Notes: generated by a model not told the origin, from the letters alone. Positions 26,738 to 36,170 are shown, counted from the stretch's first letter. The stretch is DNA of 64,000 bases from Caballeronia fortuita (GCF_001544835.2 NZ_FCNX02000003.1:62001-126000); one strand, 5' to 3'. Made by a program: numbers and translations.

Positions 26738-28130
26738 TTAGAAGAGCTGTGCCATCAACTTTTCGACCTCTGCGGTAACGATGTTTTCGGGAAGTTCGAA
26801 TCCGTCAAACTTGCGGTACAGCGGCGACAGTGCTTCTGCAACGCGCGCGCCAACTGCCGAGTCGGGAAGATCAAGCGGCAGTTCGAACGACGATGTCGCC
26901 ACGTCGTCATGCGCCACAGCACGCACTGGCCAGAAGCGGTTGGAATATGCATTCGAAAGCGTTCTGCCTTCGAGCTTGCTCCACCTGAGCCGGATAGCAA
27001 GTTTGCTTTCTTCTACCGACGTCGCGAACTCGCGCGCAATAGCCAAGGCTTCAATGATAGCGTCGGCCGATCGCCAGACTGGTAGTACGATTGCAAACGA
27101 GCACAGGGGCTTCAGATTGTCGTCAAGATCTTCGTCGTAGGCACGAAGAGCGTAAAAGCGACCCGTTGCTTCGATGCGCCAGAAGTCGATAGTCTTCATG
27201 TCCCACGAAGTGCCTGCGGGTTGAATGACTGCCTGTTCCCACGTGTCCTCGACCAATCTTGGGCGTCGTTCCGGCAAATCGGCACCGTGAAGAACGCTGA
27301 AGTAGGGATAGCCGCCGAACCGGCGGTTGGCTGAAGTAATGAGATTCAGCAGATTCTTGTTCGCTTGCAGTTCAGGCTTGATATCACCCACCAACGTCGC
27401 GGCAAACTCGAAGTAGCCGCGGTCGGGGAGCGTTATGGCGGCCTTGCGGACGCGGCGTTCGAACGCTGCGAAGCCATCATCCATCCAGCTTGCAGACTTC
27501 TCAAATGCATCCGGTTCTTTACGAATCTGTGCTTGTCCGAGAAGCGCAGCGAGCTTGCCAGTCCGCTTCCGCCCAAATGCCGACGCACCAAGCGTCCGAC
27601 GTCCGCCTCCCTGTTGTCGAAGCAGATTTCAAAAAGTCGCGGCCAGGCTTGCCATAGCGCCGCCGCAGTGCTCACCGTGTTGCTGCTATTGAGCGTACGA
27701 ACGAACACCGAGTTGATTGGAAGAAGGACTTTCTGCGTACCCGGATCATTGATTTCACCCCGAGTCGCGACCGCCGTCTTTACGCCGGCCGGAACGCAAA
27801 TAACGGGATGGATGTTCCCGTCGAACGTGGGGTATTGAACCAGAATTTCGAATGGCTCGGACGCGTAACGCGTCACAACAGCGTGAATCGCGTCCTGGTC
27901 GAATGCGGCCCGGACATCTGCCGGCCGTCCATCAGCGACGGGTTTCATGTCCTCGTCACTGAAGCCGATGACAAATCGACCGCCGTCGTTATTGCGCAAC
28001 GCGATCAATGTTCGAACCAGCTTGACCTTTCCTTCGACGCTATGCGGACGAACCAGCTCTTGACTTCTACGGGGTACGCCTCGGAGAGGTTCTGCAGCAA
28101 CGCGGTGGTGCTTTCAATGCTTGGAAACAT
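26738..28130 (-). pseudogene. AlbA_2 (Schlafen-type) DNA/RNA-binding protein gene with two frameshifts
   Basis: Three frames on the minus strand make one protein. The first starts at ATG 28130 (MFPSIESTTALL) and holds SEAYPVEVKSW. A shift near 28035 leads to SVEGKVKLVRTLIALRNNDGG and RFVIGFSDED, the AlbA_2 signature (acidic-x-K motif followed by N-x-GG and the IGF strand). A second shift near 27555 moves to GKLAALLGQAQIRKEPDAF and SWMDDGFAAFERRV, continuing to 26738 with about 250 well-behaved residues. Intact length would be about 460. Each junction needs only one base. Related proteins occur in defence islands and as regulators. Whether decay or read errors caused the shifts is undecided. 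Confidence 0.7.
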
Positions 28131-28932
28131 TGATTTACTCAGGAAGTCCCGACGCGCGCATTTTATCGGCTTGCCGCTCTGCGCTCGAACGGCGAAGGCG
28201 TAGGGCGGAAGCAAGTCTCCGCGATTTTCGGCGCGGTTCAGATTGCCCTATCTGACAGGACGGCCTCGCTTGGCTGTCGTCGAAGATGTTCAATTTTGTT
28301 GAGCAGAACCGTGCGGTGCTGCCTCTAGCCGAATCTTCCAGAACACCTTTTGATTGCAAACTCGAACTCCCGGACCAGTTTTCTTTGCACGATTTTTCGC
28401 AAGTCCTTGATTTCTTTGGTCGCTGCATGGCCCCTTGTCCGGTCGCCTACCCGCACATCGCTCACTCAAACTACGTCGGTCATCATCCCGCACCACATAG
28501 GTTTTCGGGTGGGTTCTCTTCCGGTCAAAAAAAAGGTCGTAGAAACAAAGACTTGCGTGGCTCAGAACAAGTTTGTTTGCAAGGGCTGCGACAGGTAGAT
28601 GGGACTGGAACAGGTTTATTTGCACAAAAACCCGATAACAGCTTTGTTTGCACCGGGACAGGTTTTGTTTGCGAACAACCAGATCGGAACGCACAACTTG
28701 CGTCTTGTTTCACCCGCCATCAGTTTTGTTTATCGCCACAGCCGGCGCACCGCCCGCATGCACTGCCTCCAACGCCCCGCCAGACGGCCTCTCGCGCCGC
28801 CGAAACCCCATCCACGAAGCGAATTTACTGGTTAACACGTAGTTCCGTTCCCGCATCCTCCGTCGCTACCCTTCGACTTCAGTTTCCCTGAAGCAAGCCC
28901 GCTCGGCCACGCATTCTGAAGGAGTAGCGCAT
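28131..28932. other. Non-coding boundary between defence island and gallate operon
   Basis: About 800 bases with no credible gene; base composition is clearly more AT-rich than the operon that follows. It carries scattered copies of a T-rich motif (listed separately) and must contain the promoter of the gallate operon. The last bases include GAAGGAG, the ribosome site of the dioxygenase. Confidence 0.5.
28374..28737 (+). repeat. Irregularly spaced copies of an ACAGGTTTTGTTTGCAC-like motif
   Basis: Six imperfect copies of about 17 bases are seen at roughly 28374, 28566, 28608, 28637, 28658 and 28719, all in the same orientation. Examples are AACAGGTTTATTTGCAC and GACAGGTTTTGTTTGCG. Four cluster within 115 bases. 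They are not in any gene and not evenly spaced enough for a CRISPR array. They may be regulator binding sites or iteron-like units. Confidence 0.5.
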
Positions 28933-30261
28933 ATGGCACGGATCATCGGAGGCATCGCCGCCTCGCACACACCGACCATCGGTTTCGCGTTCGACAAGAA
29001 CAAGCGCGACGATCCCGTATGGGCGCCGATCTTCGAGAACTTCGCGCCGCTCGCGAACTGGCTCGCGGAAAAGCAGCCCGATGTCATCGTCGCGATCTAC
29101 AACGACCACGTCACGTCGTTCTTCTTTGATCACTACTCGGCCTTCGCGCTCGGCGTCGGACCGGAATGGCGCGTCGCGGACGAAGGCGGCGGCGCGCGCG
29201 ATCTGCCGGCCATCAAAGGCCATCCCGCGTTCGCCGCGCACATCGGCACCTCGTTGATGACCGATGAATTCGACATGTCGTTCTTTCAGAACAAGGCGCT
29301 CGATCACGGCTGCTTCTCGCCGCTTTCGATGCTCTGTCCGCACAAGCCCGAATGGCCCGTCAAGCTCGTGCCGCTGCAAATGGGCGTGCTGCAATTGCCC
29401 GTGCCGAGCGCGCGCCGCTTTTACAAGCTCGGGCAGGCGTTGCGCCGCGCGATCGAAAGCTATCCCGAGGACATCAAGGTCGCGATTCTCGCGACGGGCG
29501 GTCTTTCGCATCAGGTGCATGGCGAACGTTCGGGCTTCAACAACACGCAATGGGATGCGCGTTTCCTCGATCTCTTCGAGCGCGATCCCGAGCAACTCGC
29601 GGATATGACCATCGCCGAGTATGCGGCGCTCGGCGGCTACGAGGGCGCCGAAGTCATCATGTGGCTGACGATGCGCGGCGCGTTGTCGAGCAATGTCGTG
29701 TGCAAGCATCGCAGCTATTACCTGCCGTCGATGGCCGGTATCGCGACCGCGATCTACGAAGGCGAGGACAGCGAGACGAAGCCGGCGATCATCGAGCGGC
29801 ATCGGCAGAAGATGGCCGTGCAGCTCACCGATGTCGAGAAGCTCGAAGGCACGTATCCGTTCTCCATCGAAACGGCGGTGCGCGCATTTCGCATCAACGA
29901 TTATCTGCATCGCATGGTCGAGCCCGCGCATCGCGAGGCATTCAAGGCTGATCAAGAAGCGAGCTTCGAAGCGGCTGGTCTTTCCGAACAGGAGCGCGAT
30001 CTCATTCGGCGGCGCGACTGGCGCGGCCTGCTTCATTACGGCGTGATCTTCTTCATGCTCGAAAAGCTCGGCGCGGTGACGGGCGTATCGAATCTGCATA
30101 TCTATGCCGCAATGCGCGGCGAAACGCTCGAAGAATTCCAGAAGACGCGCAATGCGCCGGGCGCACTGTATTCGGTCGCGGGCAAAGGCTCGGGCAAGCT
30201 CGACTGGGATAAGGCGGAAAAGGCGGAAAAGGCGGAAAAGGCGGAAAAGGCCAGGAACTGA
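28933..30261 (+). CDS. galA: Gallate dioxygenase (LigB-LigA fused extradiol dioxygenase)
   Basis: 442 residues; ATG 28933 follows GAAGGAG. The N-terminal 280 residues are a LigB-type catalytic domain (GGIAASHTPTIGFAFD with the first iron His, VAIYNDHVTSFFFDHYSAF, ILATGGLSHQVHGERSGF), and residues 300-420 are a LigA-like domain (RINDYLHRMVEPAHREAF, IYAAMRGETLEEFQ). This fusion is typical of gallate dioxygenase, which cleaves gallate to 4-oxalomesaconate; protocatechuate 4,5-dioxygenases have the two parts on separate chains. The following genes encode the next steps. Oddity: the last 16 residues are a KAE-repeat tail from a 9-bp tandem repeat. Confidence 0.9.
   Translation: MARIIGGIAASHTPTIGFAFDKNKRDDPVWAPIFENFAPLANWLAEKQPDVIVAIYNDHVTSFFFDHYSAFALGVGPEWRVADEGGGARDLPAIKGHPAFAAHIGTSLMTDEFDMSFFQNKALDHGCFSPLSMLCPHKPEWPVKLVPLQMGVLQLPVPSARRFYKLGQALRRAIESYPEDIKVAILATGGLSHQVHGERSGFNNTQWDARFLDLFERDPEQLADMTIAEYAALGGYEGAEVIMWLTMRGALSSNVVCKHRSYYLPSMAGIATAIYEGEDSETKPAIIERHRQKMAVQLTDVEKLEGTYPFSIETAVRAFRINDYLHRMVEPAHREAFKADQEASFEAAGLSEQERDLIRRRDWRGLLHYGVIFFMLEKLGAVTGVSNLHIYAAMRGETLEEFQKTRNAPGALYSVAGKGSGKLDWDKAEKAEKAEKAEKARN
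30211..30251 (+). repeat. 9-bp tandem repeat at the 3' end of galA
   Basis: AAGGCGGAA is repeated four times in a row (30211-30246), with a partial fifth unit to 30251. The copies are identical and encode repeated K-A-E units just before the stop codon. The unit length keeps the frame, so copy number can vary without disrupting the enzyme. Confidence 0.9.
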
Positions 30262-30285
30262 GCACGAAGGGGACAGGAGACAAAC

Positions 30286-31635
30286 ATGACAAGCGGTAAA
30301 TCAATCGATATCAAAGGCTTCATCGACGAACGCCCGATCTCCGCTTACCAGTGGCTATTGGTGGCGCTGTGCTTTCTCGTCGTGACGGCGGACGGCATGG
30401 ACGTCGCGATCATGGGCTTCGTCGCGCCATCGATCATCGCGGACTGGCACATCTCGCGGCCCGCGTTCGGCCTCGTGATGAGCGCCGCGCCCATCGGTCT
30501 CGTGATCGGCGCGCTGGCTGCGGGACCGGCATCGGATCGCATCGGGCGCAAGTGGGTCCTGATAACCTCGGTGTTCCTATTCGGCGTGTTCACGATCGCC
30601 ACCGCTTTCACGAATTCGCCTTCCAGCATGGCGTTTTTGCGTGTACTGACCGGCATCGGTCTCGGCGCGGCGATGCCCAACACGACGACGCTGCTCTCCG
30701 AATACGCGCCGCAACGCAAGCGGGCGCTGCTCATCACGATCATGTTCACGGGCTTCAATCTCGGCTCGGCGCTGATCGGCTTCGTCGCGGGCTGGCTGAT
30801 TCCGGTACACGGATGGCGGTCCGTGCTGATCTTCGGCGGCGCGCTGCCGCTCGTGCTGATCCCGCTGCAAATCTGGCTGCTGCCTGAATCGGCACGTCTG
30901 CTCGCGGTACGCGGCGCGACGCCGCAACGCATCGGCAAGGTGCTCGGCCGTGTATGCGGCGCGCGTTTCGATGGCAGCGAGACGTTCGTATCGAACGAAC
31001 CGCCGTTGCCGACGAAGAAGCCCATCGGCGTGCTGTTCTCGCAAGGTTATGGCCTGATGACGGCGGCGCTGTGGGTCACGTATTTCATGGGCCTGCTCGT
31101 GATCTACCTGCTGACCGGGTGGCTGCCGACGCTGATGAAGGACGCGGGCCTCACCGTCTCCGCAGCGGCCAACGTCACGGCGATGTTCCAGATCGGCGGC
31201 ACGATCGGCGCGATCATCGTCGGATGGATCATGGATCGCGCGCGCCCCGCGCCCGTCATCAGCGCGGCGTATCTCGGCGGCGCGGTGTGCGTGCTCGGGC
31301 TCGCGTGGATCGGCGCGTTGTCGTCGTCGCTCGCATTGCTCGTGTTCGCGGCAGGCTTCTGCATGAGCGGCGCGCAAACGGGTCTCAACGCATTCGCACC
31401 GGGTCGTTATCCGACGGTCGCGCGTGCCACCGGCGTGAGCTGGATGCTCGGCATGGGACGCTTCGGCAGCATCTTCGGTTCCGCATTCGGCGGCGCATTG
31501 CTCGGTATCGGATGGCAGTTCGGCGCGATCCTCGCGATGCTTGCCGTGCCCGCGACGCTGGCCGCCATTTCCATTCTCGTCGCGCAGCGCACGCGCGCCG
31601 ACGAAGCGCATGCACAACCGACCGCAGCACACTAG
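30286..31635 (+). CDS. galT: Aromatic acid:H+ symporter, MFS (AAHS) family, probably gallate uptake
   Basis: 449 residues with 12 predicted membrane segments. AAHS features are visible: DGMDVAIMGFVAPSI in the first helix (the D-G-x-D motif needed for aromatic acids in PcaK-like carriers), GPASDRIGRKWVL between helices 2 and 3, and LLPESARLL in the middle loop. It lies 24 bases behind the dioxygenase gene on the same strand and ahead of the hydratase and aldolase genes, so gallate or a related hydroxybenzoate is the likely substrate. The family call is strong, the substrate inferred from context. Confidence 0.82.
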   Translation: MTSGKSIDIKGFIDERPISAYQWLLVALCFLVVTADGMDVAIMGFVAPSIIADWHISRPAFGLVMSAAPIGLVIGALAAGPASDRIGRKWVLITSVFLFGVFTIATAFTNSPSSMAFLRVLTGIGLGAAMPNTTTLLSEYAPQRKRALLITIMFTGFNLGSALIGFVAGWLIPVHGWRSVLIFGGALPLVLIPLQIWLLPESARLLAVRGATPQRIGKVLGRVCGARFDGSETFVSNEPPLPTKKPIGVLFSQGYGLMTAALWVTYFMGLLVIYLLTGWLPTLMKDAGLTVSAAANVTAMFQIGGTIGAIIVGWIMDRARPAPVISAAYLGGAVCVLGLAWIGALSSSLALLVFAAGFCMSGAQTGLNAFAPGRYPTVARATGVSWMLGMGRFGSIFGSAFGGALLGIGWQFGAILAMLAVPATLAAISILVAQRTRADEAHAQPTAAH

Positions 31636-31650
31636 TACCTGGAGTAACGG

Positions 31651-32676
31651 ATGATCATCGATATTCACGGCCACTACACGACCGCGCCGAAAGCGCTCGA
31701 AGCGTGGCGCAACCGGCAGGTCGCAGGCATCACCAATCCATCGGAGATGCCGGCGGCGTCGGAACTGCGTATCAGCGACGACGAACTGCGCGAATCGATC
31801 GAGAGCAATCAACTGCGCCTGATGCGCGAACGCGGACTCGACCTCACCGTGTTCAGCCCGCGCGCGAGTTTCATGGCGCATCATATTGGCGGCTTCGAAG
31901 TGTCGAGCACGTGGGCCGCGATCTGCAACGAGCTGTGCTATCGCGTGAGCGAACTCTTTCCCGATAGCTTCGTTCCCGCCGCGATGCTGCCGCAAAGTCC
32001 GGGCGTCGATGTATCGACGTGCATTCCCGAGCTCGTGAAGTGCGTCGAGCAATACGGCAATGTCGCGATCAACCTGAATCCCGATCCGTCGGGCGGGCAC
32101 TGGACGAGTCCGCCGCTCTCCGACCGCGCGTGGTATCCGGTCTACGAGAAGATGGTCGAGTACGACATCCCCGCGATGATCCACGTGAGCACGAGTTGCA
32201 ACGCGTGCTTTCATACGACGGGCGCGCATTATCTGAACGCCGATACGACCGCGTTCATGCAGTGCCTGACCTCCGATCTGTTCCGCGATTTCCCGACGCT
32301 CAAGTTCGTGATTCCGCATGGCGGCGGCGCGGTGCCGTATCACTGGGGACGTTTTCGCGGACTCGCGCAAGAGCTGAAAAAGCCTTTGCTGAAGGATCAT
32401 TTGCTCGACAACGTGTTCTTCGATACCTGCGTCTATCATCAGCCGGGCATCGATCTTCTGACGCGCGTGATTCCCGTCGACAACATCTTGTTCGCGAGCG
32501 AAATGATCGGCGCGGTGCGCGGCATCGATCCTGAAACGGGACACTATTTCGACGACACGAAGCGCTATGTCGAAGCCGCGCAGATCGAACCCGAAGCGCG
32601 CTACAAGATCTACGAAGGAAACGCACGCCGTGTGTATCCGCGCCTCGATGCGGCGCTCAAAGCGAAAGGACGTTGA
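31651..32676 (+). CDS. ligJ: 4-oxalomesaconate hydratase (amidohydrolase fold, LigJ type)
   Basis: 341 residues, the same length as Sphingobium LigJ as I recall it. The amidohydrolase metal motif DIHGHY is at the N-terminus; [22 protein letters not shown] and [10 protein letters not shown] supply further His and Asp positions. The enzyme hydrates 4-oxalomesaconate to 4-carboxy-4-hydroxy-2-oxoadipate (CHA) in the gallate and protocatechuate 4,5-cleavage routes. Pseudomonas GalB performs the same step with an unrelated fold, so this operon mixes a GalA-type dioxygenase with a LigJ-type hydratase. It starts 15 bases after the transporter and its stop lies one base before the aldolase start. Confidence 0.85.
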   Translation: MIIDIHGHYTTAPKALEAWRNRQVAGITNPSEMPAASELRISDDELRESIESNQLRLMRERGLDLTVFSPRASFMAHHIGGFEVSSTWAAICNELCYRVSELFPDSFVPAAMLPQSPGVDVSTCIPELVKCVEQYGNVAINLNPDPSGGHWTSPPLSDRAWYPVYEKMVEYDIPAMIHVSTSCNACFHTTGAHYLNADTTAFMQCLTSDLFRDFPTLKFVIPHGGGAVPYHWGRFRGLAQELKKPLLKDHLLDNVFFDTCVYHQPGIDLLTRVIPVDNILFASEMIGAVRGIDPETGHYFDDTKRYVEAAQIEPEARYKIYEGNARRVYPRLDAALKAKGR

Positions 32677-32677
32677 T

Positions 32678-33361
32678 ATGTACGAACTGGGTGTGGTGTA
32701 TCGCAACATCGATCGCGCAAACGACGATGCGGCGCGCAAGCTCGGCGCGCTCGGCAGCGCGACCGTGCACGAAGCGATGGGCCGTGTCGGTCTGATGAAG
32801 ACTTATATGCGGCCCATTTACGCAGGCGCGCAGGTGGGCGGCGCGGCGGTGACCGTATTGCTGCAACCGGGTGACAACTGGATGCTGCACGTCGCGGCCG
32901 AGCAGATCAGGCCGGGCGATGTCGTCGTCGCGGCATGCACGACGGATAACACCGACGGCTTCTTCGGCGATCTTCTCGCGACGAGCTTCAAGGCGCGCGG
33001 CGCGCGTGCGCTCGTCATCGACGGCGGCGTGCGCGACGTGCGCGTGCTCACGGAGATGAACTTTCCCGTATGGAGCCGCGCGATCTCGTCGAAAGGCACG
33101 GTGAAGGCGACGCTCGGATCGGTGAATATTCCTGTCGTGTGCGCGGGCGCATGGGTCACGCCCGGCGATGTGATCGTCGCGGACGACGATGGCGTCGTCG
33201 TCGTGCCGTTGGCATCGGCACAACAGGTGCTCGACAAGGCCGTTGCGCGCGAGGCGCTCGAAGAAGAGAAGCGCGCGAAGCTCGCGAGCGGCGTGCTCGG
33301 CCTCGACATGTACAAGATGCGCGAACCGCTGGAAAAAGCGGGTCTGCGCTATGTCGACTGA
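32678..33361 (+). CDS. ligK: 4-carboxy-4-hydroxy-2-oxoadipate aldolase / oxaloacetate decarboxylase (RraA-like, LigK/GalC)
   Basis: The start is ATG 32678 ([11 protein letters not shown]), directly after the LigJ stop; longer frames upstream run inside ligJ. 227 residues, the usual length. The class II pyruvate aldolase/RraA signature is clear: [23 protein letters not shown] and [12 protein letters not shown], with the Arg-Asp pair that binds pyruvate and metal. It splits CHA into pyruvate and oxaloacetate and usually also decarboxylates oxaloacetate, finishing gallate degradation. A five-base gap leads to the next gene. Confidence 0.88.
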   Translation: MYELGVVYRNIDRANDDAARKLGALGSATVHEAMGRVGLMKTYMRPIYAGAQVGGAAVTVLLQPGDNWMLHVAAEQIRPGDVVVAACTTDNTDGFFGDLLATSFKARGARALVIDGGVRDVRVLTEMNFPVWSRAISSKGTVKATLGSVNIPVVCAGAWVTPGDVIVADDDGVVVVPLASAQQVLDKAVAREALEEEKRAKLASGVLGLDMYKMREPLEKAGLRYVD

Positions 33362-33366
33362 CGCGC

Positions 33367-34050
33367 ATGAGCATCACCGTTATCTCTTCGATGGCGACGC
33401 GTCATGTGCTCAACGATCTCGCTTCCGCTTATGAAATGAAGTCGGGACAACGTGTCGCGGTCGAATCGGTGGGCGGCGTCGCGGCGCTCAAACGCATCGA
33501 AGATGGCGAAGCGTTCGATATCGTCGTGCTCGCAGTGGATGCGATCGATCGGCTCGTAGCTTCAGGACATGTCGATGCAACGGGCCGCGTGCGTATCGCG
33601 CGTTCGGGCGTGGCGATCGCGGTTGCATCGGGCGCGCGGCATCCTTCTATCGACGATGAAGCCGCCGTGCGCGAAGCCGTGCTCGCCGCACGCACGATCG
33701 GCTATTCGACGGGACCGAGCGGCGTGTATCTGATGCGTCTGTTCGAACGTTGGGGTATCGCGGAGCGCATCGCATCGCGCATCGTGCAGGCGCCGCCGGG
33801 TGTCGCCGTCGGCGCGCTGATCGCGCGTGGCGAAGTCGAGCTGGGCTTTCAGCAGTTGAGCGAGATGATCGGCCTCGAAGGCATCGATGTGCTCGGCATG
33901 TTGCCGCCGCAGATTCAGACGATGACGGTCTTCGAAGGCACTATCGGCACAGATGCAAACGCGCGGCCCAAGGCTCGCGCGTTCCTCGACTATCTCGCTT
34001 CGCCCGATGCCGGTGACGCGAAGATGCGTCACGGCATGGAGTCTTGCTAA
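33367..34050 (+). CDS. ModA-like substrate-binding-fold protein without signal peptide, last gene of the gallate operon
   Basis: 227 residues from ATG 33367 (MSITVISSMATRHVL). The fold pattern is that of molybdate-type binding proteins (SBP_bac_11): VAVESVGGVAALKRIEDGEAFDIVV in two stretches, and TGPSGVYLMRLFERWGI. There is no signal peptide, so it should be cytoplasmic, and no ABC permease or ATPase accompanies it. It sits where many gallate operons carry the 4-oxalomesaconate tautomerase (GalD, a PrpF-fold protein), which is absent here. It might bind a pathway intermediate or act as an isomerase; both are inference. It ends 13 bases from the convergent Old Yellow Enzyme gene. Confidence 0.7.
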   Translation: MSITVISSMATRHVLNDLASAYEMKSGQRVAVESVGGVAALKRIEDGEAFDIVVLAVDAIDRLVASGHVDATGRVRIARSGVAIAVASGARHPSIDDEAAVREAVLAARTIGYSTGPSGVYLMRLFERWGIAERIASRIVQAPPGVAVGALIARGEVELGFQQLSEMIGLEGIDVLGMLPPQIQTMTVFEGTIGTDANARPKARAFLDYLASPDAGDAKMRHGMESC

Positions 34051-34063
34051 CGCCAGCGAAACA

Positions 34064-35164
34064 TCATTCCGCGACGGCGTATCGTTCGAGCCAGTGCGCG
34101 TAAGGCGCGGGCAACGCCCACGACGGCTTCTCGACCTTCAATTGCTTCGCCGCCTGATACGGCCAGTGCGGATTCGAAAGATGCGCGCGGCCGATCATCA
34201 CGAGATCGAGCTGTCCCGCCTCGACCGCGTGTTCGGCGTTCGGCGGCGAATCGAAACCCCACGCCGATGCCACCGGAATCTCCGCTTCACGGCGCACACG
34301 CTCTGCGATCGGACCGAGAAACGCCGGACCCCAGGGAATGCGCGCATCGGGCGTCGAAAAGCCGACGCTCACGCTCAACATATCGAGTCCACGGCGACGC
34401 AGCGTCTTCGTCAGTTCGATCGATTCCTTCAGCGTGGCATCATCGCGGCCATCGTATTCGATGACGCCGAAACGCGCCGTCAACGGCAAGTTCTCCGGCC
34501 ACACTGCACGCACCGCATCGAACGTTTCGACGAGGAAGCGGCTGCGGCCCGCGAGATCGCCGCCGTATTGATCGTCGCGCCGGTTCGCATCGACGGAGAA
34601 GAAACTCTGCGCGAGATAGCCGTGCGCGAAGTGCAATTCCAGCCATTCGAAACCCGCTTCGCGCGCACGACGCGCGGCCGCCGCGAAGTCGGCCTTCACG
34701 CGTTCGATATCGTCGAGCGTCATGGCCTTGGGCACTTTCGGCAAGCCGCCGCCGAACGCGACCGCCGATGGCGCGAGCGTGTCCCAGCCGCGCGCGTCGT
34801 CGGAGGCGATGTGATCGTCGCCTTCCCACGGACGATTCGCGCTCGCCTTGCGGCCCGCATGCGCGATCTGGATGCCGGGCACCGCGCCCGCCGCCTTGAT
34901 CGCCGCCGCGATGTTCTTCATGCCTTCGATATGCGCGTCGTCCCAGAGGCCCGTGCATCCCGGCGTGATGCGGCCTTCCGGCGACACGCCCGTCGCCTCG
35001 ACGATCACGAGGCCCGCGCCGCCGCGCGCAAGGCTCGCATAGTGGCTCAAGTGCCAGTCGTTGACGAAGCCGTCGACGGCGCTGTATTGACACATCGGCG
35101 GAATGGCGATGCGGTTGCGCAGCGTGACGTCTTTCAGTTTGAACGGTGTAAAGAGTGCGGACAT
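34064..35164 (-). CDS. NADH:flavin oxidoreductase, Old Yellow Enzyme family (YqjM/XenA type)
   Basis: 366 residues. FMN- and substrate-site motifs of the thermophilic-like OYE class are present: NRIAIPPMCQYSA (the redox-tuning Cys of YqjM relatives), IQIAHAGRKAS, ELHFAHGYLAQSF and RDDQYGG. These enzymes reduce activated C=C bonds of enones, maleimides or nitro compounds with NAD(P)H. It is divergent from a LysR regulator with 94 bases between the start codons, the usual arrangement for a regulated target. Physiological substrate unknown; a role in handling reactive quinones or unsaturated intermediates is possible. Confidence 0.87.
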   Translation of the reverse strand: MSALFTPFKLKDVTLRNRIAIPPMCQYSAVDGFVNDWHLSHYASLARGGAGLVIVEATGVSPEGRITPGCTGLWDDAHIEGMKNIAAAIKAAGAVPGIQIAHAGRKASANRPWEGDDHIASDDARGWDTLAPSAVAFGGGLPKVPKAMTLDDIERVKADFAAAARRAREAGFEWLELHFAHGYLAQSFFSVDANRRDDQYGGDLAGRSRFLVETFDAVRAVWPENLPLTARFGVIEYDGRDDATLKESIELTKTLRRRGLDMLSVSVGFSTPDARIPWGPAFLGPIAERVRREAEIPVASAWGFDSPPNAEHAVEAGQLDLVMIGRAHLSNPHWPYQAAKQLKVEKPSWALPAPYAHWLERYAVAE

Positions 35165-35258
35165 CTGGTGTTCTCTTGTTCGATGAAGGCGTTCAGATTA
35201 ACCGTTCAGTGTCATAATGAAAACTATCTACGTATTATCGATTCTATAAAATTTTGTG
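35165..35258. promoter_or_regulatory. Divergent promoter region of the OYE and LysR genes
   Basis: The 94-bp gap is AT-rich in contrast to both genes. ATAAT (35214-35218) and ATTAT (35234-35238) are inverted, and the ATAATGAAAACTAT stretch contains an A-T-rich T-N11-A-like LysR box. TATAAAAT (near 35245) resembles a -10 element for the LysR gene. Single-site assignments are tentative. Confidence 0.4.
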
Positions 35259-36170
35259 ATGCTCAATCCGCAATGGCTGCGCACCTTTCTCGCGCTCGTC
35301 GATCTCGGCAACTTCACGCGCGCCGCGGAACGCCTCGACCTGACGCAAGCGGCCGTGAGCCAGCATCTTCGTCATCTAGAAGACGAGCTCGGGCTGCTCG
35401 TGATCCGCCGCACGCGCGGCATCGAACTGACGCCGGCGGGCAGGGCGCTCATCGACTATTGCAACGAAATGGAACTGGCGAGCAAGCGTCTTGCGTCGCG
35501 CCTGTCCGATAGCGAGGACGAAGCCGGCGAGATCGGCCTCATCACGCCGGGCAGCATCGGGCTCGTGCTCTTTCCGCTGTTGCTCGATCTGCAGCAGCAA
35601 CGTCCGGAATGGAAGATGCGCCATCGCTTCGCGCCGGATTCGGAAGTGCTCGAAGCCGTGCTCGAAAGCCGTTACGATCTCGGCATCGTTGCGTTGAAAC
35701 CGGACGATCCGCGCCTTGCCGCGAGCAAGTTCATCGAAGAGCCGCTCGAACTCGTCGTGCCCGCGAACGCGGATGTGCATGAATGGAGCGATCTGGAACG
35801 GCTTGGTTTCATCGACTATCCCGAAGCGCATATGACCGCGAGCCGTTTATTGAGCCGGCGTTTTCCGGGCAATCCGGGTGTCGCCACGTTGCGGCGGCAA
35901 GGCTTCAGCAACCAGATCAGCCTCATCCTCGAGTTCGTCGCGCGCGGTCTCGGCTTCACGGTGATACCGCGTTATGCGCGCATCGCGTTCGGCAAGCCTG
36001 AAGCGATCGGCGTCGTGGAATGCGGCGCGCCGGTGATCGATACGCTGTGGCTCATCAGGCGCGCGGAATGGCCGCTGCCCTCGCGTTGCGCGCGCGCCGT
36101 GGAGTATTTGCGGGAACGTGTGGGCGTGCCGGCGATGAAGGCCGAACCGAGAAGGAAGCGGCGGCGGTAG
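35259..36170 (+). CDS. LysR-type transcriptional regulator
   Basis: ATG 35259 is preferred; a GTG directly before it would add one residue. About 303 residues, normal for the family. The winged HTH is at residues 3-60 (FLALVDLGNFTRAAERLDLT and QAAVSQHLRHLEDELG), followed by a periplasmic-binding-like effector domain. It is divergent from the OYE gene, its most likely target. The gallate operon ends nearby and Pseudomonas GalR is also a LysR protein, so control of the gallate genes cannot be ruled out. The basic tail (RRKRRR) is unusual but short. Confidence 0.87.
   Translation: MLNPQWLRTFLALVDLGNFTRAAERLDLTQAAVSQHLRHLEDELGLLVIRRTRGIELTPAGRALIDYCNEMELASKRLASRLSDSEDEAGEIGLITPGSIGLVLFPLLLDLQQQRPEWKMRHRFAPDSEVLEAVLESRYDLGIVALKPDDPRLAASKFIEEPLELVVPANADVHEWSDLERLGFIDYPEAHMTASRLLSRRFPGNPGVATLRRQGFSNQISLILEFVARGLGFTVIPRYARIAFGKPEAIGVVECGAPVIDTLWLIRRAEWPLPSRCARAVEYLRERVGVPAMKAEPRRKRRR

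Noticed and set aside
28374-28737. CRISPR array
   Set aside because: The repeats are imperfect, short and spaced 21 to about 190 bases apart, with no cas genes.
28286-28891. 201-codon frame on the plus strand at the island border
   Set aside because: No ribosome site, contains the repeated T-rich motif, and its protein sequence is low in order-forming residues; treated as non-coding.
30577-32739. 720-codon antisense frame over the transporter and hydratase genes
   Set aside because: A shadow of high-GC coding DNA; both sense genes have clear family motifs and ribosome sites.
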